Part shown: positions 34,741 through 48,597 of the stretch, piece after piece
How positions within the stretch are numbered: position 1 is the first letter of the stretch
Layout: every line of letters begins with the position of its first letter
NCBI GenBank assembly: GCA_019055375.1
Contig: JAHQIW010001445.1
Span: 1-64,000 of the forward strand
Origin: Parelaphostrongylus tenuis
Taxonomy: Eukaryota > Nematoda > Chromadorea > Rhabditida > Metastrongylidae
Length of the DNA: 64,000 nt
Direction: 5' to 3'
Notes under the pieces: model-generated
What the model saw: only the letters and a program-made list of their open reading frames with translations
What the model was told of the DNA's origin: nothing
Databases searched by the model: none
Position numbers and translations under genes: made by a program

Positions 34741-36169
34741 AGAGTTTCTCAGGCATATCATGTCATAAGAAAAAATTGCATTCCTCTGAGAAATTGCGAT
34801 TGAGATAAAGAGAAATTGCAACTGAATGTAATACCATAGAGTGAGTACTTGTCTGAGTTAGGATATGGTCAAAATTCAGATGGGTAATATAGAAAGCTTC
34901 CTCCTAATTCCATAGAGTTCTACATCTATTGCTCAAGTTATAGCTATTGAAAATTCCGCTATCGGAAACTAAGTGATAAAGATTATTTCATGGCGTTGAT
35001 ACTACATGATTCCACGTGCATGTAATATCTGAAATTTTATTGCCACCTCTAGTACTTCTAAATTCTGCAATACAAGTAGATACTTCTGATTATGTCACTA
35101 ACCAAAAAACATTCGGATTTCGATTTGTTCATATTCTGTTCTGTTGACTTACCCGACTCGCAAAAAGTCTAACCAAATTTTGCGTTCAAGGTCGCTCATA
35201 TCAAAGCTGCGAACCCGTTTTTTTTTGTGTGTCATCACTTCACAGATTGTGCAAATGCTGACTTTTCTTCATATACTTTATTGCTTTTCATCCGTCATTT
35301 GTCAAGGTCTTCGAATTTTACGTGTTGCTCCTAGTACTGCTCAAGGATTTCGTTTCTTCATAAATGTCATGAATATCTTTCATGCTCGTTTTTGAAACAG
35401 CCATGCTACATGTCCCGAGGAATCATGGAAGACACTTTTTTTTCGAATTACCAATCTCCCAAGTTTGCTGAACATGCTGGTATAGCATATTTGGCCCGCG
35501 ACCAGTTCAATGAACAGACATGTGTATTCTAAGGTTCCTTTAAGCACTGCTTTAGCGAACACATCGTACTGATCACCGCTCAAAAATTGAGGGTCTACAA
35601 AAACAGTATTAATTGTCCCCTTATTCATGGTTGTATTGCTTTGACAACTTCCAAATTCTCTCTTATGCAACCGAAAATGTCTCGTCTAAATAACAATCAA
35701 AACGCTAAAGGATGAACAATCTTTAAGCAGCACATGTAGCAGCGCACGTAATGTTGAAAGACCTTTGCGAATACTGAAGTAGAGAAACCGGTTCGTATCT
35801 CAAAAATACAGAGTCCGAACACTATATGTGATAATGACCATGTGAAAAAACTAGCTCAAAATCACACATCTCCCTTTCCGCAATGAAGAGGAAAAATGGT
35901 TACAGACATATAGATTTTTTAAAAGGAGCTATGAGCCATATTTTTATAAAGTGAGCCTGCAATTAATCTTTCATTGACGACAAATATGATTCGGAGCTCA
36001 TCCTTGTTGCAAGCGTGACTATTACTCAATTTGTTCAACATATTGTACATCTTGAGGAAACGTCACAAGTGCGGAGGAGCCGAGAATGTTTTGAGCTTTG
36101 ATAATAGTCCCTGAGAACATGGGACTTTTCCCTTATCATAACAGCAGCTACGACTTACCAATGAAATAA
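34741..36169. other. Unduplicated stretch, no recognised gene
   Basis: AT-rich. An 83-codon plus-strand frame (35144-35395) and a 96-codon minus-strand frame (35380-35670) are open but match nothing I know and have no supporting splice sites, signal peptide or start context. I treat them as chance. Confidence 0.45.
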
Positions 36170-36372
36170 TCATCTGTATTCGCATCAGCTGTCTTCGTAC
36201 ATGCCGACATTCTACAGATCACGGCATGAAACTCGCGCCAGTCGCCATGCTCGAATGAAACCACCGCCATGGACGACAATCGCACGAAGAAGAAACGAAT
36301 GGACGATGTGCTGGGGTCCGCACAAATTGTGAAGACGGACCGTCCAAGTATCTAAGTTAGTAAGTAACAACT
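36170..36372 (+). mobile_element. RTE 3'-end fragment
   Basis: About 200 bases homologous to the last part of the insertion at 22492-23863 (compare 23670-23865). Shared phrases are 'ctgtattcgcatcag', 'catggacgacaat' and 'gtgctggggtccgc', with the same ending 'gtccaagtatctaag' running into ttagtaagtaac, a short TAAG-type tail. It encodes only a degraded C-terminal piece. This is typical of extreme 5' truncation during target-primed reverse transcription. Confidence 0.75.
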
Positions 36373-37284
36373 GAGGGCTACGTCTGTCTCGTCCTTTACG
36401 TTGTCACTGTATCTTTCACAGTCTGCAACACTATTTGGAGATTACCATTACAGAGCGTGTAAGAATTACATTCCAGTTAATTGAAAATGGCGACATCTCA
36501 TCGAGGAAGTTAGAAATTGAGCTTTTCCCGTGCACACTAGCTATCACTCTCCACTGTGAAGAACTCTGTGAAGTGTTGTCACATGAAAAGAATCAAAGGT
36601 TTGATATATAGCAGCGATCTGAACGGAAATTTTAATTAGACTATTGATGAGTCTAGTAAGTAAATTTGGGACAATGTGAACAAAACAAAATCCGAAATTA
36701 TTTTTTGATTGCGAATACAATCACAAATATCCCGTTGTACTGCCGAATTCGAAAAGACTATAAATTGTGAAAATAATAGTTCAGACCCGATGAATGTGTA
36801 AGTATCAGGATGACATGGGAACAAAGTGGTATCAAAACGAAATTATCATTTATCATTGGTTTCTAATAACGCAATTTCCAATTGCTATAATCTGAAAAAA
36901 ACATGTAGAATTCTATGGGACTGCAACGAAATTTTCTAGAATACGAATCTGATTTGGTACCTTATCTTCATCGGACATGTATTCGCTTTCTGATATTATA
37001 TGCAATAGCAAATTCGCCTTCATTTACATTCTTTCGTTTCTACCTGAAGTAATTTTCCGATTATGAGCACTGAAAACGATTAGCAAATCAACACTTCATT
37101 CTTGAAATGCACAGCGTTCTGTGCGTAATCAGTTCATTTTTCATCAAACATTATCTTGTACGTGATAATTTTTTAGCTCTGGACAGATATTTTGATTTTT
37201 TGGCGCTATAATTGTATTTGGTATCTCATGATTCATTTCTTCTCCTGATTCTACATTGTTAGAAGTGTTTGCGTAAGCAGTTGA
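36373..37284. other. Gene-free stretch
   Basis: AT-rich sequence with no long frame, inverted-end element or RNA gene that I can identify. Confidence 0.5.
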
Positions 37285-37530
37285 AAACACTTCTTGATCT
37301 TCTTATTTGGAACATCATAACAGTTCACTGCACTGAATGTTTAGCGCATATCACCCGATGCTCAGTATCTAAGCCGTCTCCGAGTCGGAAGGCTTTGAAT
37401 CTGTGACGGTTACGAACTTGGTTTTTGATCATACATGATAATTTCACGTTAACTCGTGAGCTTGGGTGGTAAAGACCTGGCAGTACTTTAGGACAGATTT
37501 TGGGTTATCGTTCTAGATTGTGAATGGTAT
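37285..37530 (+). pseudogene. Third vWA-like fragment, opposite orientation
   Basis: The plus strand matches the minus strand of 12000-12170 and 33400-33620. Shared blocks are 'acttcttgatcttcttattt' (37290), 'cataacagttcactgcac' (37315) and the exon-like 'ggtggtaaagacctggcag' (about 37466, encoding GKDLAVL against GKELGRIL in A2). A stop follows immediately, and the ITD exon is not present. This shows a third, isolated copy of the family outside the A1/A2 duplication. Confidence 0.4.
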
Positions 37531-37799
37531 GCATGCTACTACCTTCTCTACAGCTAATCAATGAAAACGTTATTTGTTGTACCGGCAGATTGTCCCATAC
37601 AAAGCGAAAGCACCTCGTTGTTTGATGCATCCAAAATTGTGGCTTTGTATTTTATAGGTTTTCGCTCTTTATTTTGGGAAATTGCAGAGAAGCGCAGTTA
37701 TCAGCTCTGATATTAACTTTGTCACTATTGTTAGTTTGAATAAAATAATTAGTGACATTTTCATGACTCATTTCTCATTCGGTTCTTTGCGTGATCTAT

Positions 37800-39145
37800 A
37801 GCTTTCGGTGCATTTCCGTTATCTGAGCGCCATTTCGACTACTTGTAAGAAACGTATTTCTTGGTCTTTTTTGAGGTTCAAATAGTTGTTCGATAGCACA
37901 AATCAAAGGAACTTGAATGGTATATCTCATCTTCCAAAATAAAATTTTGGTTCTTACTGAAGATCACCCGCTGATCACGGCTTTTCCTACGGAGTTTTAC
38001 GAAATCAATAGATAGATAAAATCTTGAAGAATTCAGTGATATATTTGGTTATTTGGGTTTAATAATGAACCTGTTATTACGCCGCAACAACCAAAAGAAA
38101 ACTGGGTTCTTTGAAGTAGACCACCTCAACTATCCTCTATAAATTTCGATTTATTGGGAAAGACGTGTTTTTTGATATTTTACATTGTTTAACTATTCAA
38201 TCAGTAGCCTAAATCGAAAAAATTTGGGTGGTGCATTCTAGGTTCGAAAAGGCCTTGTTGTTGCGCTGAAAGAGCAAAAATAAAAATTTGTTCCTTATTC
38301 GAAGATTCCTCGCTGATCGGAGCCTCTCTCTTATAGTTCTAAGAGCTGAGCGATATTGAATGTCAAGAATTCCAATAATGTTCCTGGTTTCTTGAACGGA
38401 ATCCTTAGTACTTCATAAGAACCAAAAGAATATTGAGATCCCCACTCGATGCTTTTTTCCAATTCTGCGGAGACCAATTTTCTTTTGGCTGATCCAGCGT
38501 GATACGAGGTCGATAATCAAAACCAAGAAAATTAGTGGAATTTCTGGAACCTAGTCTATCGATTGATCACTAAAACTGCAAAGGAGAAGCTTTGGTCGGC
38601 GGAAACCTTTGAATGAGGAACAGAAGATTCCTTCTATCCTTTCAGCGCAATAAAAAGGCCTTTCTGAGGATAAAATGCACTACCGAAATTTTATGATGTG
38701 AGCTATCGAATGACTACTTCAAAATTGAAAACGACGAATAAAGACGTTTTTCTCAAGGCATCAAATAAACGAGCGGATAAAAGAAGTGATCCAGTTTTGC
38801 GCAACCCAATCTTCTTTTGGCTGCCATAGCGTAATGCGTGGTCCATTTTGAAAAAAAACCAACTAAATTTCCAGAATTCCTAAGATTTGATCAATCGACA
38901 GTCTACTAAAACTCTGAAGGAAAAACGTTGGTCTGCAAGAAATATTTGAATGAGTGATAAAACATAATTTTTGCTCTTGCAGCGCAATAACACGGTCTTT
39001 TTGAAGATGGAACATACCTTCAAACTCCTTTGATTTAGGCTATCAAATATTATTTAGTTTCAAAAGAGAAATGCAAAATAAGCATTTTTTGAAGGGTCGA
39101 ACCGGAGCTCAGATAACGTAAAATATACCATAAAACATCGTAATT
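37800..39145. repeat. Palindromic array of four ~290-bp units
   Basis: Two units in reverse orientation (about 37850-38112 and 38157-38440) face two forward units (about 38471-38760 and 38803-39105), arranged << >> around a short centre at 38441-38470. Diagnostic matches include 'accaaaagaatattgagatc' (38421) against 'agaccaattttcttttggct' (38471), 'gttgcgctgaaag' against 'ctttcagcgcaat', and 'caaatcaaagga' against 'cctttgatttaggctatc'. The outermost sequences also match in reverse (ttatctgagcgcc and gagctcagataacg). Identity between units is moderate, so this is an old structure and not an assembly fold-back. Confidence 0.8.
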
Positions 39146-39459
39146 TGATGGCATAGCAGTTTTCTTCAAATTGACTTTGGTGAATTCTATTCTAATCATC
39201 AATTACTCTGCTTGCCTTAATTTATATTTTCTTTTGAGTATCATCGTTCTCGTGTAGTTTTTATTCTTGTTGAATTAAAAAGACTGAAAAAATGTCGAAA
39301 ATTTCATGATGGAGATGAAAACTGTGGATTAGAACGACCATTGGCGAGCTGACGCTATCCGCAACGGCCATTCTATCCAATTGGGAGATACTAATTATGC
39401 TTGTCGTCTTTTTGGCTTGTCGTAGTTTTAATATATAATAATCTCTTTCGGCTTGGAGA
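39146..39459. other. Unique sequence up to the repeat boundary
   Basis: AT-rich linker between the palindromic array and the start of copy B. No feature was recognised. Similarity to position 1 begins at 39460. Confidence 0.5.
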
Positions 39460-39794
39460 ACTAATTCTTTGAGATTGTCGTCCTATTCATCCGAATGCGG
39501 AGTGTAAGAAGTGCGTGAAAAGCACCTGTTTTTAACTGTCATAATTTTAAAAGGCTGATTCGAAGGATCACGTGCATGAAACATTAGGGACGGCCTTTGA
39601 GAAATGGTTGGATGAGTTGGATGAAGCTAAAACACATTCAGCAACTAAACACTTTGCTGAACGTCTAAGTGTGGGACTCAGAGTGAACAAGGAATGAAGC
39701 AAAAGCATCTTTGGCGTGGACATTGTCTCTATGGATAAATGCAGCTGGAGAGAAGCGTTCGATCGAACGTTGCATAATCAACGTTTTCTATTAG

Positions 39795-40052
39795 CACTTA
39801 TTTGATCCGTCATCACAGTGCCCTTTTTTTGTACTGTGCGTATCCCAAAAGTTCTAGCATTCAACTCGTTTTTCCGTCATTCTCTTGAACGGGCGTAGAA
39901 TACTGCTGAGCGAATCTCCTTGCAATCTCGAGGAGAGCCTTGCTGTGAGGTTCCATAGGACGTTGTTGTTGACTGCTCGAAAGAAATGTGTGGCAGAGCT
40001 GAGTTCCACGCGCGCAGTGACTAACATCACAACCACTCTACCATAGTGCCCC
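39795..40052 (-). repeat. SINE-like repeat, first copy (in copy B)
   Basis: Counterpart of 335-592 with a few differences: an extra g near 39892, one missing base near 39907 and a g-to-c change near 39978. Confidence 0.6.
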
Positions 40053-41501
40053 CGCAATCAGCATTGTAAATGATAAAATCGTTCAAATACGATTTTTTCC
40101 CCAACATACTCATTGGACCTCCCACCGATTCAACATCCCTTTTTGAAACCCGAAAGCTGGATGCAAAGATTTATGAAGTCCCGAAACTGACTATCCATCA
40201 ACTTTGCATAGATACAATAATTCCACAAATAAGAGGCTAAAAATAATAGTAATTAATAAATACACTAGTCCACTCAATTGAATACTTTGATAACCTTAGC
40301 AACGGTTATAAACAATTCCTTGGATGGTATGATAGAAAGCTTTTTTTATAGCAACTGCAACTTGTTCTTTACGAGTCTATCAATATTCAATGAAGATAAG
40401 CTGTTCAGAGCATTACGTCGGAACGTGCCTGACTCAGGACAGAAACTAATGTGAGGTGTGGTCCGAGGTCACGCGTGATTACGAGGAAACTCGTTCTTGC
40501 GGTTTATTCAAGATTTTCTTTATCGTGTCTTCTGCTAAGGTTACGAAAGTATTTGAGTCATTAGACTGCAATGGTCTGGTCCTTTCCAGGCTGTGAAAAT
40601 GGCGAAAGCGTCAATACTTTGACTATTGTATCATTCTTGTGCTGTATCTTTATACGCGATTCACTTCTCGTATCTACTTCTTGAGAAAAAATACTGAATT
40701 ATGCTCAGTTCACAAGGCTCTTGCTGTTGGAAAACCTATTGATCCCACAAAATCAGGGTCTAACCAATATCTGATGAACAGTAGCGGTATTATTTCCTTT
40801 CATTCTGCCACGCACGTTTAGTACTGAGATTATTAGCAATATTGATTTCAATACAATGATTATCACGCTGCGAAAAGTTCATCCCGAATAAAAATGATTT
40901 CTGTCAAATGGCATAAGGTTGCCGTTGATCCCCCTTATCTATGGTTTTAATTTCCATCAACTAACTTTTGACAACTAGAATTTTTCGATTTCTTCATAGA
41001 TTAAGAAATATTAACCCTTTTGCTTCCATGGTAATATCTCCCTGGCACGCGACGCGCTCGCCGAGTGCGACGGGAGCACTCCAGTAACAATTTGGTAGCT
41101 TTCTAAGGAAATTCGGATTTTGTGCTTTTTGACGAGTGTTTGATTTACAGTATATGGTTCAGTACAATAGAAAAAACTTCAATGAGGCTGTCGGTGGTAA
41201 AACAAAGCCGATGCATTCATTAAATCCACCAGTGCTCAAGGGGAAAACTAGATGCTTATGTTAGGATCATAGTCAAGTTATGAAACATTCTCATATTATC
41301 TTAACTACATTTATCCATATCTCGATCATATTTACCATTCACTTCCTCTATCAATTGTAATTCCTTTTCGTTCGTAGTTACAGATGATCAATCGTTTAAT
41401 AATTAATTACGTAATCATTTTGTACTTCTAAAATTAAACATTACGGTTTGGTTTGATAAGTTTTGATAGCTCTAATTTCATATAATAGCCAAAAGTTATC
41501 A

Positions 41502-41769
41502 TGCACTTTTTAACACTTTATTTAATCCGTCATCACAGTGTCTTTTTTCACTGTGCGGATTTCAGTACTTCTAGCATTCAATTCGTTTTTTCGTCTTCTT
41601 CTTGAACGGCGTAGAATACTTGTTGAGCGAGTCTTTATGCATTATCGAGGATAGGCTTGCTCTGGCGTTTCAAAGGGCGTTCTTGCGGACTGCCGGAGAG
41701 AAGGGGGAGTTTGAGTTGGCTCCACGCTCGCCGTGACCAACATCACAACCACTCTGCCGCGGCGCCCTG
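41502..41769 (-). mobile_element. SINE-like insertion, second copy (in copy B)
   Basis: Counterpart of 2042-2309, with the same flanking 11-mers and hairpin. Confidence 0.65.
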
Positions 41770-42568
41770 AAAGCTATCATAGTGAATGAAAATAGCAATA
41801 CAAGGAGTAGTTTGACAGAGATGATGCAGAACACTGTATTTGGAACGTGCATAAAACTGCAGATGAGGCGGCTTCCTGCACCCTCTCCATTTTTCTCCAA
41901 TCTAAAAAACTTCATGTAAGCTAGTGCAGGTTTGGAGTTTTGCCATTACATGAGAGACCTGATCTGCAACTCGCTATTGGACATCAATCTTCATTACCTA
42001 ATTTCGCTTACACAATCTCTCCATAGATGGTTGTGGAGTTTCTGATAAAAGGGAGAACATTAGCTGGATAAATTAAACGCATTGGCTAGGTAGAACATAT
42101 TATTGCCTTCGACCGGTACAAATGTAGCGCTTACCTCAGCTATCTATGAGATGACACTCTTCTTCCGTCAAAAGCGAGCAAGCAGGTGCCCAAAATGCTC
42201 GAAGCCATGTCGCTTTCAGTGTTGACTGAATTATTTGAGTTACACTACAAAGACGAATTGATATTGATGTAAAAGCCAAAGATGAATAAGCTAGTGGTAA
42301 AAAGCAAATATGGATAAGATCAGAAAAAATGTGAAACAAGAGTTCGAAAGGCATTGTTCTCCAATGGTGTAATTTTAGCTTTTCTAAACTGAAGATATGA
42401 GAACACGAAAGCGTTTTTCTAAAAAGATCAAGAGAGTTAATCCAATATGTCAATCTTTTCGTAACAATAAAGTATTTGTAGAATCGAAATTCCACTATGT
42501 AGTACCAAAAATCAGCTGCGAAATCAAAAATGTATCTGGATGCAGAACTTATTTTTTTAATAACTTTA

Positions 42569-42849
42569 TTTCGAGTGCTTTGCTTAGACCACGCTCAAAT
42601 TTCAATAGATCCTTTCATTATTATTTGAGCCAGCTTGTCATGTGGTCTGGTAAGAGCTCTTGTACAGCCCGATACACGTGTTTCGTCCTTACAGACTCGT
42701 CAGCCGGGCAGAACCTGTCGTCTTTCGATCTTTTCATAGCCAGTTCTCTCGGGAGCCTCACACTCCTTATATAGAGTCATCGAAGACGAATCAATAATAA
42801 TGAAAGGATCTATTGAAATTTGAGCGTGGTCTAAACAAAGCCCTCGAAA
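42569..42849. mobile_element. MITE with ~55-bp inverted ends (in copy B)
   Basis: Counterpart of 3112-3392, identical as far as I can see. The last differences between the long copies (one base in an A run and one at the end of a T run) lie just to its left. Confidence 0.8.
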
Positions 42850-43306
42850 TATTTTCTTTTAGTTAGTTTAACATGAAAACTTCTCGAAAAAATGGTTCTA
42901 CTTTTATCATAGATCTCATAGTAGTACCTTCTGTGATAAACACCATTCAAACACGATGCTGTCTTCTTGAGCATAGATTTCATTACCTAAAGGGTGAGGA
43001 GTGAGGGAGGTGTTGGGCAGGACGCTCATTAATGCGAATCTTTCTCTCACGAGCATCGCTGCAATCGGTGTATCATGCATGATAACGCGTGACCCAAAGA
43101 GTTCACAGGGATGCAATGATACCGTTATGGCGATTGTTGAATAAGCCATGTCGTTTGAATATAAAGTAGATCTTAAGGAGCACAAATCGGTTAAAAATTG
43201 TAGTTTCATAATTTTGAGTTTCTACTGTTTTCAGTTCAACCTGCAGCTTTCACGATTTGATGCTAGAGTGTTTAGCACATAATAATAATGCGCAAAAAGA
43301 CTATAG

Positions 43307-44517
43307 TCTTCTGCGTATAACTGTGTTCTCAGATGAAACGCTAACAGGAAAGAAAGTAATATATCGACACGGCCAATTTGTGTCCCAGGTGACCAAGCTC
43401 TGCCTGGATTACCATCAGTTTCTTGTCACGATCGTTACTGATTATGAGAAAACGAGTCACAGCGTGACACATCAGCGGAACTATTAGCGGTTGTCGACCA
43501 AGGAGCGATTCCGTTCTCCATGAATACTCTGTCACACTGTAACCGAGACTGCAACGCAAAATAAAACTTTTCTCTTGGCATCTCATCATTGTCGTATGAA
43601 AAGGGTTTCGACAAGAGACACTGTTTCTCCAATGTGTCATTGCTACACTGCACTACTGCGTCATTCGACTGAAACCAAAAGTGCATACATGTTTATAGGA
43701 AGATCCGTATGGACCTTTGTTCCCGCTTAGTACTGCTTCTTTCCGAGGAGTACTAATGAAACACAAACGATGCTTGATAACTGGGAGTGAAACGTGTAAA
43801 AACCATGGATTACGCATAAACAAGACAAAGAGACTTCATCAAGAACTCATGGTGCAAAGAAGAACAGATCGAATTCGATATTCCTCAATCACAACAACCA
43901 TCTGATAAATATACTATGGACCTATACATAGAATAACATGAAGGAGAAATTATGCGGGAAAAGAAAAATAGTGTGGGCCGCAGTTCTATTTCTTCAAGAA
44001 ACCTCGGAGTAGATAACGGATCCAAACTCATTGCTCATTTTTTCGTTCAACAGCCCTCTCACTTTCTGCTATGTAGCAAAGCAGTGAGATACATCAAAAA
44101 TTGTTTACCACCCACATGACAGTGATACGAAATTTCCGAAGTTTATTTGGCACTCACAAAGTTCAGCCGATCTGCGAAGATGGTCTCAAAGAACTACACC
44201 ATCACTGAGATCCACGATTGGATACCACAAGTTTTTAAAACCCCATATGGCAATGACTTCTGACTCACGTATCGCCAAATGAGCCTCACGTACGTTACCA
44301 TGCTCACAACACGTCACCATCGGAAAGGACGTTGGACAAGATCTCAGGCTGTTTCCTTATCTTCCGAGCCCAGATAGATTCTTCTCGTCTTGAAACGTTT
44401 TGTTACTTCAAAGACCTCAATGCTAGGCACTTGAAAATCAAATTGGAATCATTTCCCTCATCGAGCATTAATTTTTTAAAGGTTTCTCTTTTGTTGACTA
44501 AGGATTTACACTAAACT
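43307..44517 (+). pseudogene. Old RTE remnant (A1 unit in copy B)
   Basis: Counterpart of 3850-5060 with no visible difference. Confidence 0.7.
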
Positions 44518-45666
44518 GTTAGTGGTCATTCATAAGCATAAGTCAGAGAGGGTCCATAAATGTAGTTTTTTGAAAAATGTTTTTTTTAAAGCGCTGTAGT
44601 ATTCGCAATAAACGGTCAAATTCGAAATAAAGTTATGTTTTGCGTTGACCGCGCATTCTCACTGTTAATTTGATGAAAGCACGAAAATCACATGAACGTG
44701 TAGGGAAAATCGCGTAGTATTCGAATCATAAGATCAACCTGAGTTTCTTTCAAAGTGAAGAAACAATTCTTGATTGAGTAACAAAAATCGCTTTGCACAT
44801 TAACCCACCGAAGCGCAATCCATCGATGGCCGTGTTGAAACAGCGGCATTCCTTTTGCGTATCGCTCCTCACCCCGTAGATTAGCCAAAAAACGCATGCT
44901 CATGTATGTGAATCAATTTTATTTCTTCAGTTCCATTCCAGAGGAATGGTTTTTCAAGAGATTAAGCACCGCTTCGCAATCGTTGGATCTTACGCTATCG
45001 AATGATTGCCAATAGTCAAAAAAAGAGCTCCGTTTGGTGAGAAATATATGCTTATAAAGACAGATGTTTTTCTTTCATTAAAGTGTTAAGAAAAAACTTT
45101 TTCGGAAAAAAAGCCTACATAGTTCTCTAGCCAGAGCTACGGCTTACGAACGAGCACTGAAAGTGCCATAAAAAGCCATTTTTCAGCTATAGGGATCGTT
45201 TCTCCGTCTTGTGCTGTCTAACGGAAAAGTACCATCATTCAAATTTTCAAATATACGGTGATGTATTTTATCTAAGCTTGATAATTCGGACATCTTCTGC
45301 AAGTCGAACGATTGCGTATGCGTCTGCAGTGCAATCGGCTTTAGGATCAGTTTAAAAATAATCCCATTATATAGTTTTTTTCACATTATAGTAGCGATTT
45401 GAGAAATAGTATCTGTGTGTCTCACATGCATGGATCAATTTTTATTCATCACTCATTGCAGACAAAATTCACTCACAGAGGATAGAACACAAATTTGTCG
45501 TTACATGCATAGGTGAAAACCAATGTGACGGCGATGATATAATATAAAGCGATGACGCTGATGTCTGGAATACTGATAGTTTCAGTAATCATGAATTCCA
45601 GTTAGTATAGTACTCTAAGTATTCGATACTGGCATGATTTTAGGGAATGATTGACGGTACGGTGTG

Positions 45667-46851
45667 GTTTCCATTATTGGCTTCATCGACCTTATTCAGC
45701 TCATTTTTGGCCGTTTCGAAAGCACGTTCAAATTTTGTTGTGCTGCCTTCTTTGATTCGTTAATTATTGCACTTTGAGTCTGTGGGGACGGATTGAACGC
45801 AGATTGTGTGGCTTCCGCACCAACATCACCATATTGTTTCGGCTCAACCATAATTGTTTTGATAGAACAGTGTGACTTCTGTTCTGCCGCCTGCTTTGCA
45901 GTACTCATTACTTCTCAGCCGTCCTTCCCTGGCCTAAAATCCTCATGTACTCTCTGTTTTCATAGATTATTATGAGACAAAAGATTTGAGTGTAATAAAT
46001 TGAACACACAACATTTCATCCTTATTTAGATGCCGCCTCATTCCAGCTTTACTCAACTGTTCAATGGTATGCTTGACGAGTTCTGCGAAGAAATTGTTTC
46101 CCACAAGACTTGTCCCTTTGAGACCGTATTCGCTTTTCAACGTTGAACAATGGAAACGAGACAACAAATGTTAATTTTTTCGTCGTCACCAATCCTTCAC
46201 TTGATGGTAGCGACTAGGCAGAAAAAAAGGCGGGCCGGAACAGCTAAAGAGAAACCAGCTGCATATTTTCCAGCAAGTGCAAAAGATATCAATCTGTTAA
46301 GCGGAATAAATAGGTTAAATGATTTGCGATTCTCTATCTCGAGTGTTAGCGATTTTCTTACTGACTAATAAGGAATTCGCAGCGTCAGCTGTTCTTTATA
46401 ATCGAAATGATAAACGTAACCAGTTTATGATTAAAAAGACTCCGAGCTGCTCTTAATGACTAATCAAGAAATATCAGACCAGTAAGCACTTCGGAAAGAA
46501 TCTAGTCAAAGGATGTCAGAGAATCTGATCTCGGTCAGGTAACGCAGCCTCAATCCCTATCTGTAACCCCCAATAACCCAATCATATGAATAGGACTTGA
46601 AGTTACATTGATGAATCTATATCATTTTCTCATTGCGCTTACTCTTAATTCCTCCACTGATACTCGGCGTTTGAATCTCTCCAAGTTGCTTCGCCAGCAG
46701 GAATGAAGCGGTCTGAAATTACGTAGAGATATTGTTTTAGGCAAGAATTCGATGTGGAGTAACGATAAAATGTTAGGTGATGAATCTCCTTGAACGTTCT
46801 GATAACATTCCCCTTTAGGGTCTTCAACACACGCGCAGACATAGGAGTCAC
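45667..46851 (-). pseudogene. Unknown multi-exon gene, A1 unit in copy B
   Basis: Counterpart of 6210-7394 with the same lesions. Confidence 0.55.
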
Positions 46852-47714
46852 GCGATGTAGAAATCATTACCGAATTTCACTTCAACATAGCCCAAATATC
46901 AAGTGTCAATTATCTGATCAGTGGGTTTTACATCTCTAACGCTGCAAAAAGTGTTCATTTCCGTTTGCCGCGTCGAAATTGTTTTTTTTTCTGGTGCCCA
47001 CATCATATATTTCTATTTTGTTTTATGCTTTGAACACTTAAAAAATTTATGCTATTCTCTAATGTATTGCTACGGTTTTAACTGGCTTTTTAATTGTAAT
47101 TCAAGACTCTACTTCCATTCTTCTCCATTCGACCGCTTTTTATAGACCCTGCTCAAAAACAATAGTCTGTTAATGATATAACAAACAGTATTGAGCCGTT
47201 CAGTTCCCTTGTTAAATTTTTTAGATTTACACCATTTACTTAGATTTTAAGAGCACGCATAGAAATCAAACAAGTTATGAATTTTTGAACTTCTGTAATA
47301 TTTTGGTAAATTCCTGTATATTCCACCGATCAGTGAGCGCATGATGAACAGCAGAGGTACCGTCAAAATCACTGCATTCAAGAGTGAATTAATATACAAA
47401 ACGTCAAAAATTTTTGAGAGCAGATCGAGCTTAAGCCATAAGATTACGATTATGCATATTATTTCCATATAAAACTGAGAATGAGACGACACCGTCAATA
47501 AAATCTGCACAAAGTGTAGTATTCACTGGGATTCTTATCATAATCGTAAAGAAATTCAAAATACGGACATCACTATATGACAGTAAAACAATTATTTCGG
47601 AATTCAACGTATGTAATCAGTAGGAATTCTTTATTCACCTGTTCTTCTAGTGGAGGTTATAATGACATATATATATATCCACTAAGTGAAGTGATAATGT
47701 GAAATGTTCTACCT

Positions 47715-47784
47715 TAGAGGGACTTGAACTAGTATCCTACGTTTTAAGGGGTGTGTGCTAAGCAGATGCACTACCAAAGCTCCT
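47715..47784 (-). pseudogene. tRNA-like sequence (A1 unit in copy B)
   Basis: Counterpart of 8258-8327. Confidence 0.5.
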
Positions 47785-48597
47785 GTCCTGCTACCACTCC
47801 TTCGATGATGCACAAAATCGATTTGTCAGCAACCAACCTTCAACGGTTCAAACTGGTAGGGCGCAAATCGGCATTGAGCTCAGTCACGCAAGCAGATATG
47901 GATTTATCAATAAGAACTGCCTACTTAACCGCTACTTTAACGACGGTGTGAACATGCTCATCAGTCATAGTAGTGTCACAATGTACCGTTCAGTATTGAT
48001 GATGCAAGTTCTAAAAATCGAATATGAATTAGCCAACCACTGTGTGTGACAAGGAAGTATGGAAATGTTTCTGTTGTCCCATGAATGAAAGCCGGACTAG
48101 ACGTAATGCGAGTGACATCACGGACGCCGTTTGACTAATAACTTTTTTCATTTTGCTCGTTGCATGCACAAAAAGCGTCTCAATGACATTTAAACACAAA
48201 AGAATATAAACGTTTCGGTCTAATTGCGAGCGCTTTCTCGCCTTTTCGACCACATAGAAAGCCTTCAGATTGCAAAAAGTAGTTTTTCAAGTTAGCAAAT
48301 GGTAAAGTTCGAAAAATATGCTATCGCTAATCTTCCAAGAAAGTTTTAGCTTCGTGCTAGGAACGTTGGGTTAAGGCGTGAGGACGTTAACGTTGATTTA
48401 GCGATTGTCGCATTAATTAAACTACACTATTCATGCAAATTAACACAGAACTCACGCGTGCTGAATTTTGATTTCAATCTGACTGAGACTAAACTTCCTT
48501 CTTCGTTCCTTGTTTTGACGCGCGTAGCGGCAGTCAGCATCGTCAGCAGTACTGAATACAGATGAGAAAAGTGAATTTAAGTATGAAAAACTGTAGA

